Counted from the stretch's first letter, positions 1-13,110 are shown. The stretch: 64,000 nt of DNA from Psettodes erumei (GCA_016785225.1 JAFBJZ010000821.1:744001-808000), one strand, 5' to 3'. Notes: generated by a model not told the origin, from the sequence alone. Program-made: numbers and translations.

Positions 1-474
1 GGGAACAGTGGTCAACAGTGAGACTCTTTCTCTTTGATTAATTCATTTTTATGATGTCCCCTGCATGAAGCTTTGCACTTGCAGGTCACAGGGTGATGGG
101 GAGACAACACGGCTCACATGTTAGATCGACAGATATCAGTTCACCTTTTAGTTGTTCGGCGACAGATCAGTTTTTTATTGTAAAACTAAACTGAAATTAA
201 ATGGGAACCTCACCTAAAGTTTAACATCTTGTGGACATAATTATTAAAGTGCATCAAAAACATTCTCCTTTACCGGCGGACTGACTACAACAGGGAAGTT
301 AGTCACTACGATTGATAATACCGATAATTGACTAGATTTCAACGTTTCACTGCTCACCTTTTATTTAGTGCATGTACGGTATACCAGGTCTTTTCCATTA
401 GTGATATAATTTCATTTAAACTCTCTAAATTGCGATGCTGCATTTTATATGTTAAAACAATGTACAATACTTAC
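1..474. other. Intron of HERC-like gene reaching the left edge
   Basis: Nothing coding was found. The splice donor of the last visible exon is at 474-473. I looked for the expected terminal HECT motif on the minus strand and did not find it, so the terminal exon lies further left. Confidence 0.6.
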
Positions 475-2502
475 AAAGGAAACTTTTCCTCTGATCCTCC
501 GAAAGTTCATCAAAAACCTCCCAAAACATCTGAATGCTGGGGTGCTCCACATGGTACTCCCCCTCATAATCTGTGTTCTAATCACAGTGGAGGAGACTGT
601 TAAAATGCCTTCTGTTACACTGATGTGACAAACCAACTGTAGTTGAATGTACCTGTTTCAGCCTCTCCCAGCCGTGAAAGTCTTCGCCCACCAGCAATTT
701 GTGCAGCTCCTCTGGTCGGAACAGCTTCACCAAGCTCTTGTCACACACCTGGAAGAAGCCTCGCTCAAACTCCTGAAACACACTCTCCACTGACGTGTTG
801 AAGGCGTGGTTCACGTAGGCATCCACAAACTCCTTCCTGTTGAGCAGAGGAAAGAGTAAGATGGACAAATAGCTGAACACATCTGTCAAATCATTAACTC
901 CTGTTTCTCCAGGTCAGAGGCAGAAACGAGTGCTTTCTTTTTATTCTGCAGACTTTCATTATTCAGCTCTGAAACTTGATAATCAGTTACAAGGGGTTAT
1001 CAAGCGGAAGTTTTAACAGTAGGGAAAACAGAGATTCTCCTTTCCACTGGCACCAAGTGCTTGCTCATTGTGGGAACTGTCTCTGTAATTTTAGCCTACT
1101 GCTTTCTTTGGTGTCAGATGAACAATGACATGGTGACTTTTACTATTTGCCAAATTTATTGTGAAGCAGATTTAACTATATATTAATATCAATAAAATAA
1201 CTTTTTTGCCCATCAATCTCCCTCAATAACTCATACCGATTCCAAACCTCACCTGGCTAATGCCATCCTTACAGTGACGCAAGGTGGTGTCACCATTATT
1301 TATGATTAAATCTACCTGAAGTCACAAAAAACTGAGGCAGAGTAATAAATGCCTTCATGGCCCTTACTTATTCTGACTTGTCACCGGTTTTTCTGGATTT
1401 TCAGGATCAAGGTCAACATCTGTCCCATCCCAACTGATCTGTAAAGAGAGGTGAGTGATATCACTGCTATTGGATCTGAATGTAGTCAGTCAACAGAATT
1501 TCAGAAAGAGGATAAATGAGTTAATGACCATCTGTAAGGCACCTACTGAAAAATACATATCCAGGTTTTCAATGTCATCGTCTTTGTAGTCTTCCAGGAT
1601 GTACTGCAGACTCCTTGATAAACAAGAAAAGGAAAAATATTAAATCACTGAAGATTCTGTATAGTATGTTCTGAGAAAGTACCAAAAGTGAGACCTAAAA
1701 CTTTGTCTGTGTGTGTGGTTTTACTTTACATTTATTTAGACTTACTCTCCAACGCTGGGACTGAACTCCACCATGTCCTCTAGTGAAGGCTTAACACCCA
1801 GCAGCTTCTTGAACAGAACCATTGGGAAGGGCAAGTGTATGATGCACTGGTTGTACAAGGCCAGTCCACACAGAAGCCCAAACAGAAAGTACCTGCGGTG
1901 CTCCTGTGGTGCCTAGTGTTGTCAGCAGACATGATTAAAAATCAGAAATCCATTGTATGGCAATGAATACTGTTCTGTTGCTGCATGTCAATATCAGAGG
2001 GGAATCGGCTGAATAAAGTGAACCCTGAGTCTATTCTTAATTGTTTTCCTGTGGGAGGATCTTACTTTGGAGGGGAACCATGCCAGTGTTTTGGAGTCAT
2101 TGAACATAAACATCCCAGATTCAACTGACATCATCTCGTAAAAGGCTTCATAAAACAGGTCTTTCATGTCGACAACGTCAAATTGGGGGTTTCCATCAAG
2201 AAAGACCTAAACAGAAGACAAGGCAAAAGATGCAAACTAAGTCTGTAACTTATATCAGCGTAATCAATAATGAAAGCTTTTTAGTGTGACTTTAGCCACG
2301 CTATGGCTATCAGGCCAAAGTGCACGTTTACCGCTAGTGGCCTTTTGTAGTCACTGTGATCAACTGCGTCCAGTTGCTTAAAAGTGTCTTCCAAAATCAA
2401 CGCTCGACTCAGGTCCAGTTGAACGAAGAGAGCTGGAGGAATCAGACCATCATATCCATTGTCCAAATAGTATTCCCACCAGAAGGGACCCATTGTTTCC
2501 AT
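475..2502 (-). CDS. HERC-like gene, exons 16-22: HECT domain, incomplete
   Basis: These exons cover roughly residues 632-931 and encode the HECT N-lobe and the beginning of the C-lobe. Landmarks are GMFMFNDSKTLAWFPSK, the LLCGLALYNQCIIHLPFPM segment followed by LFKKLLGVKP and LEDMVEFSPSVG, then KEFVDAYVNHAF, LFRPEELHKLLVG and HPSIQMFWEVFDELSEDQR. The last visible exon ends in phase 1 at 475 inside the KSFL motif, so at least one more exon is needed. It would carry the LTGSDR-like motif and the catalytic cysteine. Positions 1-474 show no coding continuation and are read as intron. Confidence 0.88.
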
Positions 2503-5500
2503 CTGCAATACAGATCAAGCATTCAGAGTTTACAGCTTATTTCACGATTTGATAAGCAACTTCTGAGTGATTCTCACAAGCAGAAAAATGTATTCCATCA
2601 AACACCAACAACACAAGCTGATAAAGGGTAATTTATTGAAGATTTCTTGACCCCGACATTATTGTGTAAAAAGCTTTTTTCTCATGAGGCATATGCTTTA
2701 GTTACCTTAGTGTGTTCACTATGAGCGTCAAAAACCATCTTCTTTGATTGCAGATCCATCACAATTGGAAAGCTACAAAGAATAATTGGCTCAGCATTCC
2801 CACTCTAAAAGGGAAAAAAGAACGTACACATTTATATTTTAAAATACAGTTTGAAAAGTGACACATGGATTCAAACCCACAATCCACAAGAGCATGGCTT
2901 AAGTTTTTTTACCTTGTATTTTGACTGTGAAATCCAAAGTCTGAGATCCTTATGAAGAAAGTCGTCGTCAATCAACAGACAAAAATCACTTTCTGGCATC
3001 CTGTGAGATTTGGCAGTCCTGCTGTTGGCCTTTACTCAAACATTTCATTTATCAAGTGAAATTTCAACATAACAGTTAGCTTGATTTGGTATTACAAGAG
3101 AGTGAGATTAGTGGTTTGAGATTGTGCAGTGTAACATTTGCAGAAAATACACGTGCAAAATAATACTTACATTGTACATATGTTGGAGGACCAGCAGGAG
3201 GCTGAGTGCAGAGTTGTGATTGACAGGCTCAATGGACAGGAGGACTGACAGGGCCTGCTTCCACACCTTAACATATCTGACCATAGTAGAGGCCGACAGC
3301 GAGGACCACCAGTCCCCTGAGGAAGACAACGTGGAGATTTGCAAACAACCATTTCATAACTGAGGAGAAGTCAAGGATATGCTGTGCCTTCAAACTCTTT
3401 AAGATATAATTCTTTCACAGCGAGTTGATTTGGCAACACCTGTGGTTGTAACCTTGCTGTGGAGCTGACGGTGTGCAGCCTGCAGCTTGTAATCAGCTCA
3501 CTGCTGCTGCTCCTTTTACCTCCAGTACTCGCCTCACCTTTAATAATTCCCTCTTGAAATTGATGTTCTGCCAAAGAAAGCTGTAAATCACTGGTGTCTT
3601 GTTCCGTGAACAAATTTTTGAAAACTGGTTGAGGCCAGTTTTGACTGCAGTGACAAATACACTGCAGATAAAACTGCAGAATGTGGGCAGAAGCAGTATG
3701 AAAAAAATCTATTTGCATTAGCAGCTATTAATGCAGCTCTGATATGGTGCAAAGAGAGTGAATGGCAGGGTGAGGCTGTGAGACAGAACTGAGCTGGATT
3801 AAAAAGGTGAGCAATCTGAATAATAAAGGCTCTTCAATAGAAAGGTGAACATTAAATGTGCCGGAGCATGAAGTTGAGTGAAAATCTCATGGATTGTAAC
3901 TCAAATGTACCACATCTGATTAAAAAAATAAGATAAAAAAACAAAGACATTATGTTGATGTCACGTGTGCAGTGGGCACAGTACCTATGACCTGAAGGCT
4001 TTCATCAGGCAAGCTCATCATGACAGCAGCGACTGCCTCAGCCAGCTCTGTGCTCTGTTGCCATTTGCCTTTCTGCATGGCGTGCAGAAGCTCATTGAGG
4101 AGAAGGAAGATCCTCAGCCCCTCCACTCCCACTGGCGTCTTGTAAAAAGAATCAAGCAAGTGCCGGACAGCAGCCCCAACCTGTTAGTCGGAAGAAGGAT
4201 TGCGAGGGTCATTCGCCAATAACCGGGCTCAAACAGGAGTTTAGAGTGCAGACATACTTAGAAGGAAAAGTATCAGGAATATTTGATCATTTTTAAAAAT
4301 CAGCAGGCTTGTTACATAGAGTGTAATTACATATTTAATCACCCCAAACCATAACACAGATATTCAAAGTAGATTTTTCGAGAAGACAAGAAGTCTTCAT
4401 ACACCTTCCATACATCTCAGTCACGTACCTCTGCCAAAACATTGTCATTCTTTACCAGTTTCTTGAAAGCTAGCTTTGCCAGGTTCAGGTTCAGGCCAGG
4501 GTACTTTGTTGAGGTCAGGAAATGTTTGTCTTTTCTAAAAAGAAAAAGAAGAAACACTATGTCCACATCCAGTGTTCCAATTCACCAGACAAGAAGAAGA
4601 AGTGACGATCACATGTTTACCTTTGCTCCAGGAAGCTTTTATTCAAACAAGTTGCAGAGGAAAAAGTCCTGTGGATTTCCCTGTGGAGATTTTCCAGTTT
4701 TTAATCCACTGAACTGAGAAAACCCTTAATTACATAATTACAGCCACAAAACACCAGGCTATTCAAAAAACAAATTAAATATTGAGAACATTCATAACTG
4801 CTTCTGCATTCTACTTACTGCTTCACCATTTTCCATGACTTTGAATCGCATGTAGAGGTCCATTTGCCAATCATGTCATTGAGACAACATTGTGTTATAT
4901 TGCTGAAGCTGTCAGCGCTTGACTCTTCATGAATTTCCTGCAAAAGAAATGCTCACATGATTATCCCTCCATCATGGCTTGAACTGCATGTACTGCATGT
5001 GTGTTAGTACCTCATTAGATGTGCATGTTGCAAATGAACAGTTTCCTCCTGCAAAGATGTTTTTCATTTTGGGACCATCATCGCTGTCTGCAATCAGAGG
5101 TAATGGTAAAACTGTCATCTCCTCCATACAACTGAATCCTCCATAATGAGTTATAAGTTGGTTACCTTGTGGCAGCTGAACAGGTAGTGGCACAGATGGA
5201 TGGCTCTCCTCTCCATGTCCCAGCTGCCCCTGCTCTCCACACCCAAAGGAGTAGACCCGCCTGGAGTCGGTCATCACTAATGTATGATGCCTGGGTAGAT
5301 GATGCATTTCAAACAGTGCGTCATCGTAGCGACAGAGATAGTTTCAAGCACTACTTTTTTTCTTGTAGTTATAATTGCAGCAGGTTCCAGGTCTCCTACT
5401 TTGTTACATAATGAAAAGATACTACAGGGAACTTTCACCATTTCATTTAAGGTCAGTACCTTCCACATGCAACCTCGGTGACCTTTGCCCCCCAGAGCTC

Positions 5501-7356
5501 TGCAACAAGTCGAGGACGTAGTTCATCACAGAACGAGTTGTGCCCCAGCTGTCCATGTCGACCCGAGCCAAACGTAAACACTGCACCTTCCTGAGGAAGC
5601 AACAGTACAACAGCAGTTTTAAGTCCCTAACAAAGTTTATATGGTGCAGGTTTATATGATTCACAAGCTGGTACGCTTAATTTCTGAGAAGTTACTAAGG
5701 AACGAGTGAGGGAAGAGTACAAATCAGGACAAATCTTGTATAAACGTGCCTCGTTACCAGCTTTCTTTGACTAACCTTTGTCAAAGTGGCGGTGTGGTCT
5801 GTTCCACAGCAAATGTGAACAGTTTTCTTCATGTTCAGGTAATGAACAGCAGTTGGTGTATGTCTGTCTGTAGTAGAGAAATGAACATTCATGTGCGCAT
5901 GTCATAAATAACATGTAACAGATGAGTTTCAAATGCTCTGACTGTCACGCCACACTACACTGCTGCAGTTTTAGCTTGACAATATGACTTAAAATTCAAA
6001 GTGAGACAAAGGCAGATGTGAAATGCTGCTATACTGTACCCGTTGTGTCTCCCAACCCGAGCTGTCCGCAGTCGTTTCTGCCCCAGCCGAACACACCTCC
6101 AGAGACAGAGAGGGCGAAGCTCTGCTCTCCCCCTGCAGCGATCTGAACCATGGGGATGGCTGACAGAGATTGGAGGTGTTGGGGTGAGCTGGCGCCAGGC
6201 GTCCTCTTACCAAGACCAAGCTGGCCCCTGGCATCCTGACCCCATGTGTACACCCGACCATCTGTGGGGAAATCACCACAACTCCTGAGCTCCATTGCCC
6301 TCTACAATCAGCTTTTCCTAACACTTTCCTGACATCTGGCACTCGGACTCAGTATCCATCCATACAGATCTTCACTAAAGCATTGGGGGTAAAATAAATA
6401 AATAACAAAATGCATGCAAGACTAATAGTTGGTGTCAGATCGATTCTAGTTTGTCTGTCTTCACGAATTTAATTGAAGCATTTTCACTGATTTATTGATT
6501 GCAGTGAGGCAGCCATCTCAAACATAAATATCTCCAAATTCTGGTACATAAAACTAAAGCTGTCTGTAGACCGAAGGGAGAACACGTGTTTCTCTTCATG
6601 TAATTTGAATTGACAGACTCATACGTCAGTAGCACTTCACTGTGTACCTCTGGCCAGGGCAACTAAATGCTGGCTCCCACAAGCAACCTGAGAAACTGGT
6701 ATGTTGCTCAAAGCTGGCTGCAGCCTGCGAGAACAGAAAACAGGAAAAGAACAGAGCCGACTTAGATAAAGTATGCAGATATTCCGCACTGTAAGACAAA
6801 TCATGATAATAACAATGAGATCACATCTGAATCATCTGGCATTTAGCTGCAAACTTAGGAGAACATAAACTGTGTTTCCCTTACCTGGGGTGAAAGGAGT
6901 GCGAGTTGTGTCCACACAGTGCACCACGCCTCTCTCAGACAGCAGTGCCACCATATCATCACCACAACTCACAGCCTGGATCTTCTCTTTGCACTGCACA
7001 AACTCTGCAGGGACACAAGCCACAGAGGCACAGCAGGCGGCGGTAGATACAGTTGCTTGTATATCATGCAGGTTCATGCATTGGATTGTAAGTTAAAGCA
7101 GAAACAGTGGAAGATAAGACTGATTCTCACTCTGTTTTCCTCTGACTCTTCTCCCATCTTTGCTCTCATTTGTGGCAATGATGAAAGCGTTGCCGTTCGC
7201 TTTGACGAAGGCGAGCACGCTGTGACCTGCAGACAGATCCATGACGTGAGAGGATAAGTTTAAATAATAAAATCCATCCTTAGATAATGAGCAGTCCGTA
7301 GCTGAGCCGTCCTTTGAGTAGAACCCCCGTTGACAGTCCTCCCCCCATGAAAACAT
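475..7356 (-). CDS. HERC-family E3 ubiquitin-protein ligase (HERC3/5/6-like), 3' end missing
   Basis: The gene encodes an RCC1 beta-propeller followed by a HECT ubiquitin-ligase domain, the layout of the small HERC proteins. Proteins of this family take ubiquitin (or ISG15 in mammalian HERC5) onto a HECT cysteine and pass it to substrates. I traced 22 exons, 5' to 3': 7356-7131, 7004-6885, 6713-6648, 6261-6040, 5867-5776, 5590-5460, 5290-5166, 5087-5011, 4937-4819, 4668-4621, 4534-4429, 4180-3985, 3316-3171, 3029-2913, 2804-2706, 2502-2332, 2206-2066, 1912-1746, 1613-1547, 1438-1368, 836-653, 577-475. All junctions are GT/AG and keep phase, giving about 931 codons; small HERCs have about 1,025-1,050. 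The C-terminal ~100 residues with the catalytic cysteine are outside the window. The start is the ATG at 7356 (MFSWGED), which begins straight in the first RCC1 blade. I cannot assign HERC3, 5 or 6 from sequence alone. Confidence 0.9.
2706..4937 (-). CDS. HERC-like gene, exons 9-15: linker and start of HECT
   Basis: These exons cover roughly residues 355-631, the helical linker between the propeller and the HECT catalytic module. Recognisable family pieces are ATCLNKSFLEQR (exon 10, a 48-base exon), YPGLNLNLAKLAFKKLVKND (exon 11), ALSLLLVLQHMYN followed by ANSRTAKSH (exons 13-14), and IILCSFPIVMDLQSKKMV (exon 15). The intron at 3317-3984 is the longest here (668 bases); it contains a minus-strand open frame of 115 codons (3371-3718) with no family resemblance, which I treat as intronic. 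Confidence 0.85.
5011..7356 (-). CDS. HERC-like gene, exons 1-8: RCC1 propeller
   Basis: These exons encode roughly residues 1-354. Repeated RCC1 signatures are visible: VACGSQHLVALAR, VYTWGQDARGQLGLG, IAAGGEQSFALSVSGGVF, GWGRNDCGQLGLGD, ICCGTDHTATLTK, FTFGSGRHGQLGHN, VACGRHHTLV and YSFGCGEQGQLGHG. The pattern GxxxFxWGxxxxGQLGxG / xACGxxHxxAL is diagnostic of the seven-bladed RCC1 fold, which in HERC proteins mediates substrate or GTPase contacts. Exon 3 is only 66 bases. Its acceptor is the second of two close AGs (at 6715-6714), chosen because it alone restores the phase left by exon 2. Confidence 0.92.
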
Positions 7357-7454
7357 GATGTGAACTGTTGAGCGACCTGCAGCTGACTGCCGCCGCTCAG
7401 CTGTCAGTCAGAAACCAAACTCAGAGCAAAACAAAACCTAAACGTATGGAGGAT

Positions 7455-7465
7455 GAAACGAAACC
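7455..7465 (+). promoter_or_regulatory. Second IRF-type motif
   Basis: GAAACGAAACC contains the IRF core AANNGAAA. It lies between the ISRE-like site and the HERC start codon, so the two sites form a pair about 45 bases apart. Confidence 0.4.
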
Positions 7466-7507
7466 GCAGCGCTGACGGGGAGTGACGCGACTTGTTTCTC
7501 TTACAAC

Positions 7508-7519
7508 GAAAGTGAAAGT
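7508..7519 (+). promoter_or_regulatory. ISRE-like element upstream of the HERC-like gene
   Basis: GAAAGTGAAAGT fits the interferon-stimulated response element core GAAANNGAAA. It lies about 150 bases upstream of the start codon at 7356, in the position expected for the promoter. ISREs work in both orientations. This fits the known interferon induction of HERC5/HERC6-type genes, but function here is inferred. Confidence 0.6.
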
Positions 7520-7555
7520 CCGTGTGCTTCGTTTTCCACACATTTGACCAGTTCA

Positions 7556-7559
<4 letters not shown>

Positions 7560-7593
<34 letters not shown>
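7560..7593. repeat. (TC)n microsatellite
   Basis: An uninterrupted TC tract, followed by a slightly broken TATC/TC continuation to about 7607. It lies just upstream of the ISRE-like site and separates it from the CRE-like sequences further right. Confidence 0.9.
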
Positions 7594-7603
<10 letters not shown>

Positions 7604-7656
7604 TTCCAGACAGCCTAGGTCACCCCAAACATATACGCGTGACGTTCAAGAGAACA

Positions 7657-7671
7657 ATGAGTGAAGCTACG
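7657..7671 (+). other. Possible first coding exon of a divergent transcript (MSEAT)
   Basis: On the plus strand an ATG opens five codons (M-S-E-A-T) followed directly by a good donor, GTAAGG (7672-7677). A perfect CRE, TGACGTCA, is at 7694-7701. The arrangement resembles a very short first coding exon transcribed away from the HERC gene. I found no convincing continuation exon to the right, so this is weak and could be chance. Confidence 0.2.
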
Positions 7672-7699
7672 GTAAGGTTGAGATGAAAATCCCTGACGT

Positions 7700-10600
7700 C
7701 ACTGTTTTGTTTTGTTTTTCTTTTTCGGCTGTTTAACAGCCGAAAGCAGGTCATGCAAACAGTGGCTGGTTGTGAACACTGGTCTGAGATCAGAGCTCTG
7801 AGCTTACGGAGATCAGCACCTCTGTCCCTGTTTTGTGTAATATGATATTATATATCGTATATTAACAATAAGTAATGCTAATGTTATGTGTCTGTGCTGA
7901 GGTTATTTGGTCATTCATGTTACGTATGATGGAAAAAATGGGAAATTATGCCCGTAGAAGATGGGAAAAAAATGCCAAGACATACAATATTTATTTCATT
8001 TCAATATACTAAATATACATACATACTGAGTATATGTACAGACAAGAAGTCCATATTTATACATTTGCAGCTCAGCACAAACATGAAATATTTCCAGAAG
8101 TTATGGATCGCGTCACAAACACGTAACAGGTGCTCAGATGTTTCTGTTTTTCCATCGGTCTGCCGCCGTGAAGTGACAAGTACATCGCTTTAAACGTAGC
8201 TGCCGCAATGAATTGTGGGACAGCATCACCTCTTACCTTTCATAGAGAAAGATAGGAAGAAATGAAACTCCTTTCCTTAGCTTTTCGGGATACTTCCGGG
8301 TCATTCTCTCAGTTGGGAACCTTCCTTCACAGGACTAATGAATCGCAGTCCCACACTTATATACACAATGGAGGCAGGAATAATGAGACACGAGTGGAAC
8401 ACGGTGGTGCGGAGCAGACAAACACAGTCACACGAAGTCAACACAATATGCGCAAGACTATCAAAATAAAACAGGAAACACAAACAAACGAACAAAACAG
8501 TACAAACACTCAGGGCGTCTCTGGGGGCAGACTGTGACATGTCTGTGATGTTGACAACCATGTCTAATATATGTTTTTACGTTCATTTACAAAATGACCT
8601 GAATCCTATCAGAACCTTCCTCTTCATGCCTGAAACACAAGAACTCATTTTCTACAAGAAGTTCAAGGACATGCCGTATGTGGAAAAATAAATGAATTTA
8701 ATAAGTTAAATACTGATTTTCATACTATAAGATAGAACAGAGGGAGGCAGCTATATTCAATGTGAAATGAATGAATAAAAATATCTTGAATTTAATGTAA
8801 ACATATGAGCATCATGACCATAAAGAGTTTGAGGGATTATTACAAAGAAGACTATCACAACTTAATTAACCTTTTTTTTTAAAATAAAAAAAGTGAGCTG
8901 TTACACTATGTGTAAGAGTTCAATATGAATTTAGGAGGTAGTGACAGAGATCAACCACAAGGTAGAGGTAGAGACTGAATTTCTCTCTGGTGTACTGCAT
9001 TGACTCCATTGTGTCCAGGCAGACCTGTTACAGAAATGTTAAAAGACGTTTCAAACTGTTTGGTTGCTTGTTGTTGTTGTTTTGAAAAAAAAAAGTTAGT
9101 CTTTAACTTTCTCTTCTTTGGGGAAATTTCTGGAGAAACTGGAATTTTCCACCATATTTTTACTATCCAAGTTAAGGCTGAGAAGTTCGACCGACTTTAA
9201 CATAAAAGCTCAAGATTAATGTTCCGCTGTTCAGCCCAGTGGGAGCTTAAACTCCCAAAGGTTATCTCCAGGGCAGTAGAAAACAAGAATGTAGTCCTAA
9301 TCTCGGGGAGATGTTTGCACTAATAATACCAACAGAAATGTCCTTTTGTCTTAACGTGTTTACCAATATGTAAAAATCAACCAACAATGATATATTGACC
9401 TTTGATGTCATTGATCAGAATCAGTCCGAAAGCATCACAGGCAGCACTGAAGAGATGCAAGAGTAATTGTAATGTGGTCATGGTTGGTGCCATGCCTGGC
9501 AGAAATATTTTTTTAGCTACATTTTTTCATAATTTTCAAGCTTTCATTGCTTGTTTATCTCAAACCTCAGCCCATATTTAACAACAATAATAAGACTTCT
9601 CCATTTCTTGGATTCCCCTCTTCTTTTGGCTGTACTGAAAAGATGAGTCGTATTGGAAGTGATTTTTCCATCAGCCTTTCTCTCTTTTCATCTACCGCTG
9701 CCAGAAACTGTCAAAGCTTGAGCTCTGTCATGGGCAGGAGGAACATCTCCTTCTTCCTGTTTTGTGCCATAGATCAATAAAAAAAAATTTCCCTTCAAAT
9801 CAAACCTGGAGGCACAAAGTGTAAAACACAAAGTGTAGAGCTGCTGGCACAGACTGCCATCTTATTAACATGGTATTGATGCAATGGGTAAGGTTGTTAA
9901 AATTAAAAAAAAGGGAAACAACAAGACAAATACCAATAAAATGATAAATTGATATTTTCTTCCCAATTTTTCTGTTTACTCAGCACTTATTCTGCACTTT
10001 TTGATAATAATCTCTCCTGCTGTGGCTCTGCTGTACTCATGTCATTTTTTTAATCCTCCAGAAGCAACTTGAGTCTTTGCGAGTGAAGGAATGCAGCCTC
10101 TTGAGAAACAAACTGCACTGAGCACTTCCAGCGCTCTGAGTGTGCATGCGTGCATGTGCGCGTGTGCGAGCTTCAGGGGAATGAGTTGTGCTGAGCCGTA
10201 CCAGGACCTAAACATCCACAGTGTCATCTCCCCTTCTCCGCTTGCACAGATCCCAGAACAACGTGACCGCAGTGGAGAACTGTCTTTTTCTTTCTGTGTC
10301 TTTTATTCTTTCCCCCAGTTTCCTTTCGCTCTGTCCTACTCTGCTGCTGTTATCATTCACAATATTGCTGTTCATCTGTTGCTGTGGGTAGACCTCTATC
10401 CAGGTTGAAGTTTAGTGGAGCAATACTGTGAATTACCAGAGGTCAACGAGAGAGACAAATTTTAAGAGTCTGTTCAGACCCACGCAGCCCAGAGGAAAGG
10501 TCTAATTAGGAAAAACAATAGTCGGATGTAATATTGGTGGGCTGTTGCCGTGCAGCACCTTTAAATTTTGCTTTGTCCAATATGAAAATGATTGTCTCCC

Positions 10601-13110
10601 ACAAGGACAAAAAAAAGGTTCAGCCCAGTTGTGTAGCCATGCAGAAGCCTATTAAGCAATAGTGGACACAAGAAACGAATTAAACAAGAATTGATTTCAA
10701 GTTGCGCAAATCAATTTATGGCTGCTAGGGGACATATGACATGTGTAACCTGAGCATTCAGTGGCCTCCTAGCATTGATTTGGTCTAAACCAACTCCTAA
10801 GATGAATATTTGGCTATTTTGCAGCTAGATATCCAACTTTCTCCACCAGTTATCTGCAGTGTCAAAGTTTTTTCTTCACTAACAGCTGCTTCAGGAAAGG
10901 TTTGGGGTGCTGTAGGTTGATGGGAGCTGTGGCTCTACTTTGTGCCTTCACATTGTCCTCGTATGTGACATTTCTCTAACTATTTTTTGAGGGGCGTACA
11001 ATCCACATTTTCTCCATCTGCTCTTAAACAGAACATTCAGATACAGCGTCTAATGTGACTACTGAATGTGGACAAAACCACAGTAACACTGACCAGCTAT
11101 CTTGCTTAAAAGGGCCTTTCACGGCATACGGTTGGGACAGAGATGAAAAACACACACACACACACACACAGAGCACAGAGAGAGATGAGAGATAAAGGCC
11201 TTGTCAGACAGCTGAGATATAGCACAAGAGCCCTGGGGAGTTTCAGGGGATTTCCACCGAGGGAATCGGACACGTTGTCTGATTTACACTAACACTTTGG
11301 CTAAACTTATGATAAAAGTTCACAAAAGAAACATTGCTGTATCTGTCTTTATCCATCTCTGCCTCCATATGTCTCTGTCTCTGTTTTCTGCTCAGCTCCT
11401 TTCTCTTTTTCTTCTCACTATAAGTAGGTTGTTGGTCAAAGAAGATTTTTAAGTTTGTTGTTAACTGCCATCTTTCCAAGGCCAGCCATAATTATTTTCA
11501 TAAGTTGTTGCGAAGGCAATACAAGTAAAAAGCATAATAATAGATTTTGACCTAAAGGAGAAGTAACTGGACGAGACGGATGGGAGACGTAAAAAGAACG
11601 AAAGAGAGTTGAGAGAAGCTGAAAGAAAACACATTCATTTTTATCTGCCTATACTGTTTTTTTGTTGCTCAGGGCCAAGGAATGCAGCGAGGAATCTGGT
11701 GAGAGATAAAGAGAGGAAAGTGGATGGTACTGTACTGTACAGTGTGTGTGTGCTGATTGTGTAACTGTGTCTATTCAAGTGTGTGCACATCCAAAGGTAG
11801 TAGATAAGTCTAATAAAGTTTAATTCATTTTAAAACTAAGAAGTGCTGTTGTAGTCATGAACGGGGCTGCATACACCATACTGTGAATTATGGGGTGGAA
11901 GCTTGGTCAAGGTTAAGGTGATGTATGGACTTAGTATATGCATATATTTCATTGCAAGACTTTTATGTCTGTTTTTTTACAAGTGAAGTTGCATGTTTCA
12001 CATATAGCAATTACATCCTGATGATGATGGAAATACATGTAATGAGTCCTGTAGTATTTCATGGATATTACTTTCTGTGTGTGAAGAGGAGCTGATATTT
12101 TAATATCACAGCATTCCATGACCGAAAATATTACGTGACCCGCTTTTGAGCTTTGTAATGTAAATAATATGTTGCTGACTAATAAATAAATGTTGACTTA
12201 ATATAAAAAAAACAACAAAGCAATGCAGACATGAATAAAGACCACAGAGACAAACTGTTACTGTATCAAAACAGTCACAATACATTTACACAGACAGAAA
12301 CCGTCATTTTCAATAATCTCACACTTTTGAGTACAAAATGTTTCACCGACAGTAATGTTTTACGACTCAAATATTAATACACATCAAAGAAAGAAATAAA
12401 GAAAGTATAAACAGTTCCTGGATCCATCCAAAGAAAGTCTAAAATATATCAGTTAAGTTACATGTTTCTCCCCATGGAAGGAGTTCAGTTCCCATGGTGA
12501 AGAAGAATTATTTACATCTTGACCATAATGTCCCGGCCACAGAGCCAGTGTGACCCAGCAGACATATTTTAGAGCTCGCAGTGTCTACAGCACTGCCAAA
12601 GTCCAGCAATATTTACACACCACAGAGACAAGAGACTCAAGCGATTTACCTCAAGAATGACGAGGACTGCGAGGGAAAATATTCAGCTTTGACATTACTC
12701 AAAAACAAAAAGCTTTTTTAAAATACGACCATAAAGGCATACGCTTGTGTTTGCAAAGTACATTTTATGCTGACCAGACAAAAACACCGAAAGCTTACAC
12801 TGCAAACACTGCATAGGTTGTCGGGTGCAAACTGTCAACTTCATTTGAGCCTTTCAAATTAAAGCCGGTACTGCTGCTTCCTGCTTAACTGCAAAATTAT
12901 CCTGCAGGAAGTCCAGACTCTCCACCAGTCTCACGGCAGCTTGTGAAATAGTCACAAAGTTGAATGCATTGATCTGCATACATGGGCAGGAAATATCCCT
13001 TTTTGTGACAGTAAAATAATTAATTGTGCACTTTATATTGGTTCTGTTTAGGTTCTCACAACATTTGGTTAAGGTTAGGAAAAAAATCATGATTCAGTGT
13101 AGAAAAAGTT
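7700..13110. other. Intergenic between wt1 3' end and HERC-like gene
   Basis: About 5.4 kb without a supported gene. Open frames here are short, AT-rich and lack domain signatures or paired splice sites. A short (AC)n tract lies at about 11151-11170. I see no tRNA, rRNA or structured RNA gene. In human, RCN1 lies beyond the 3' end of WT1; no sequence resembling it is recognisable here. Confidence 0.6.

Noticed and set aside
3371..3718. 115-codon minus-strand open frame within the HERC-like gene
   Set aside because: Lies wholly in the intron between exons 12 and 13, which join in phase without it.
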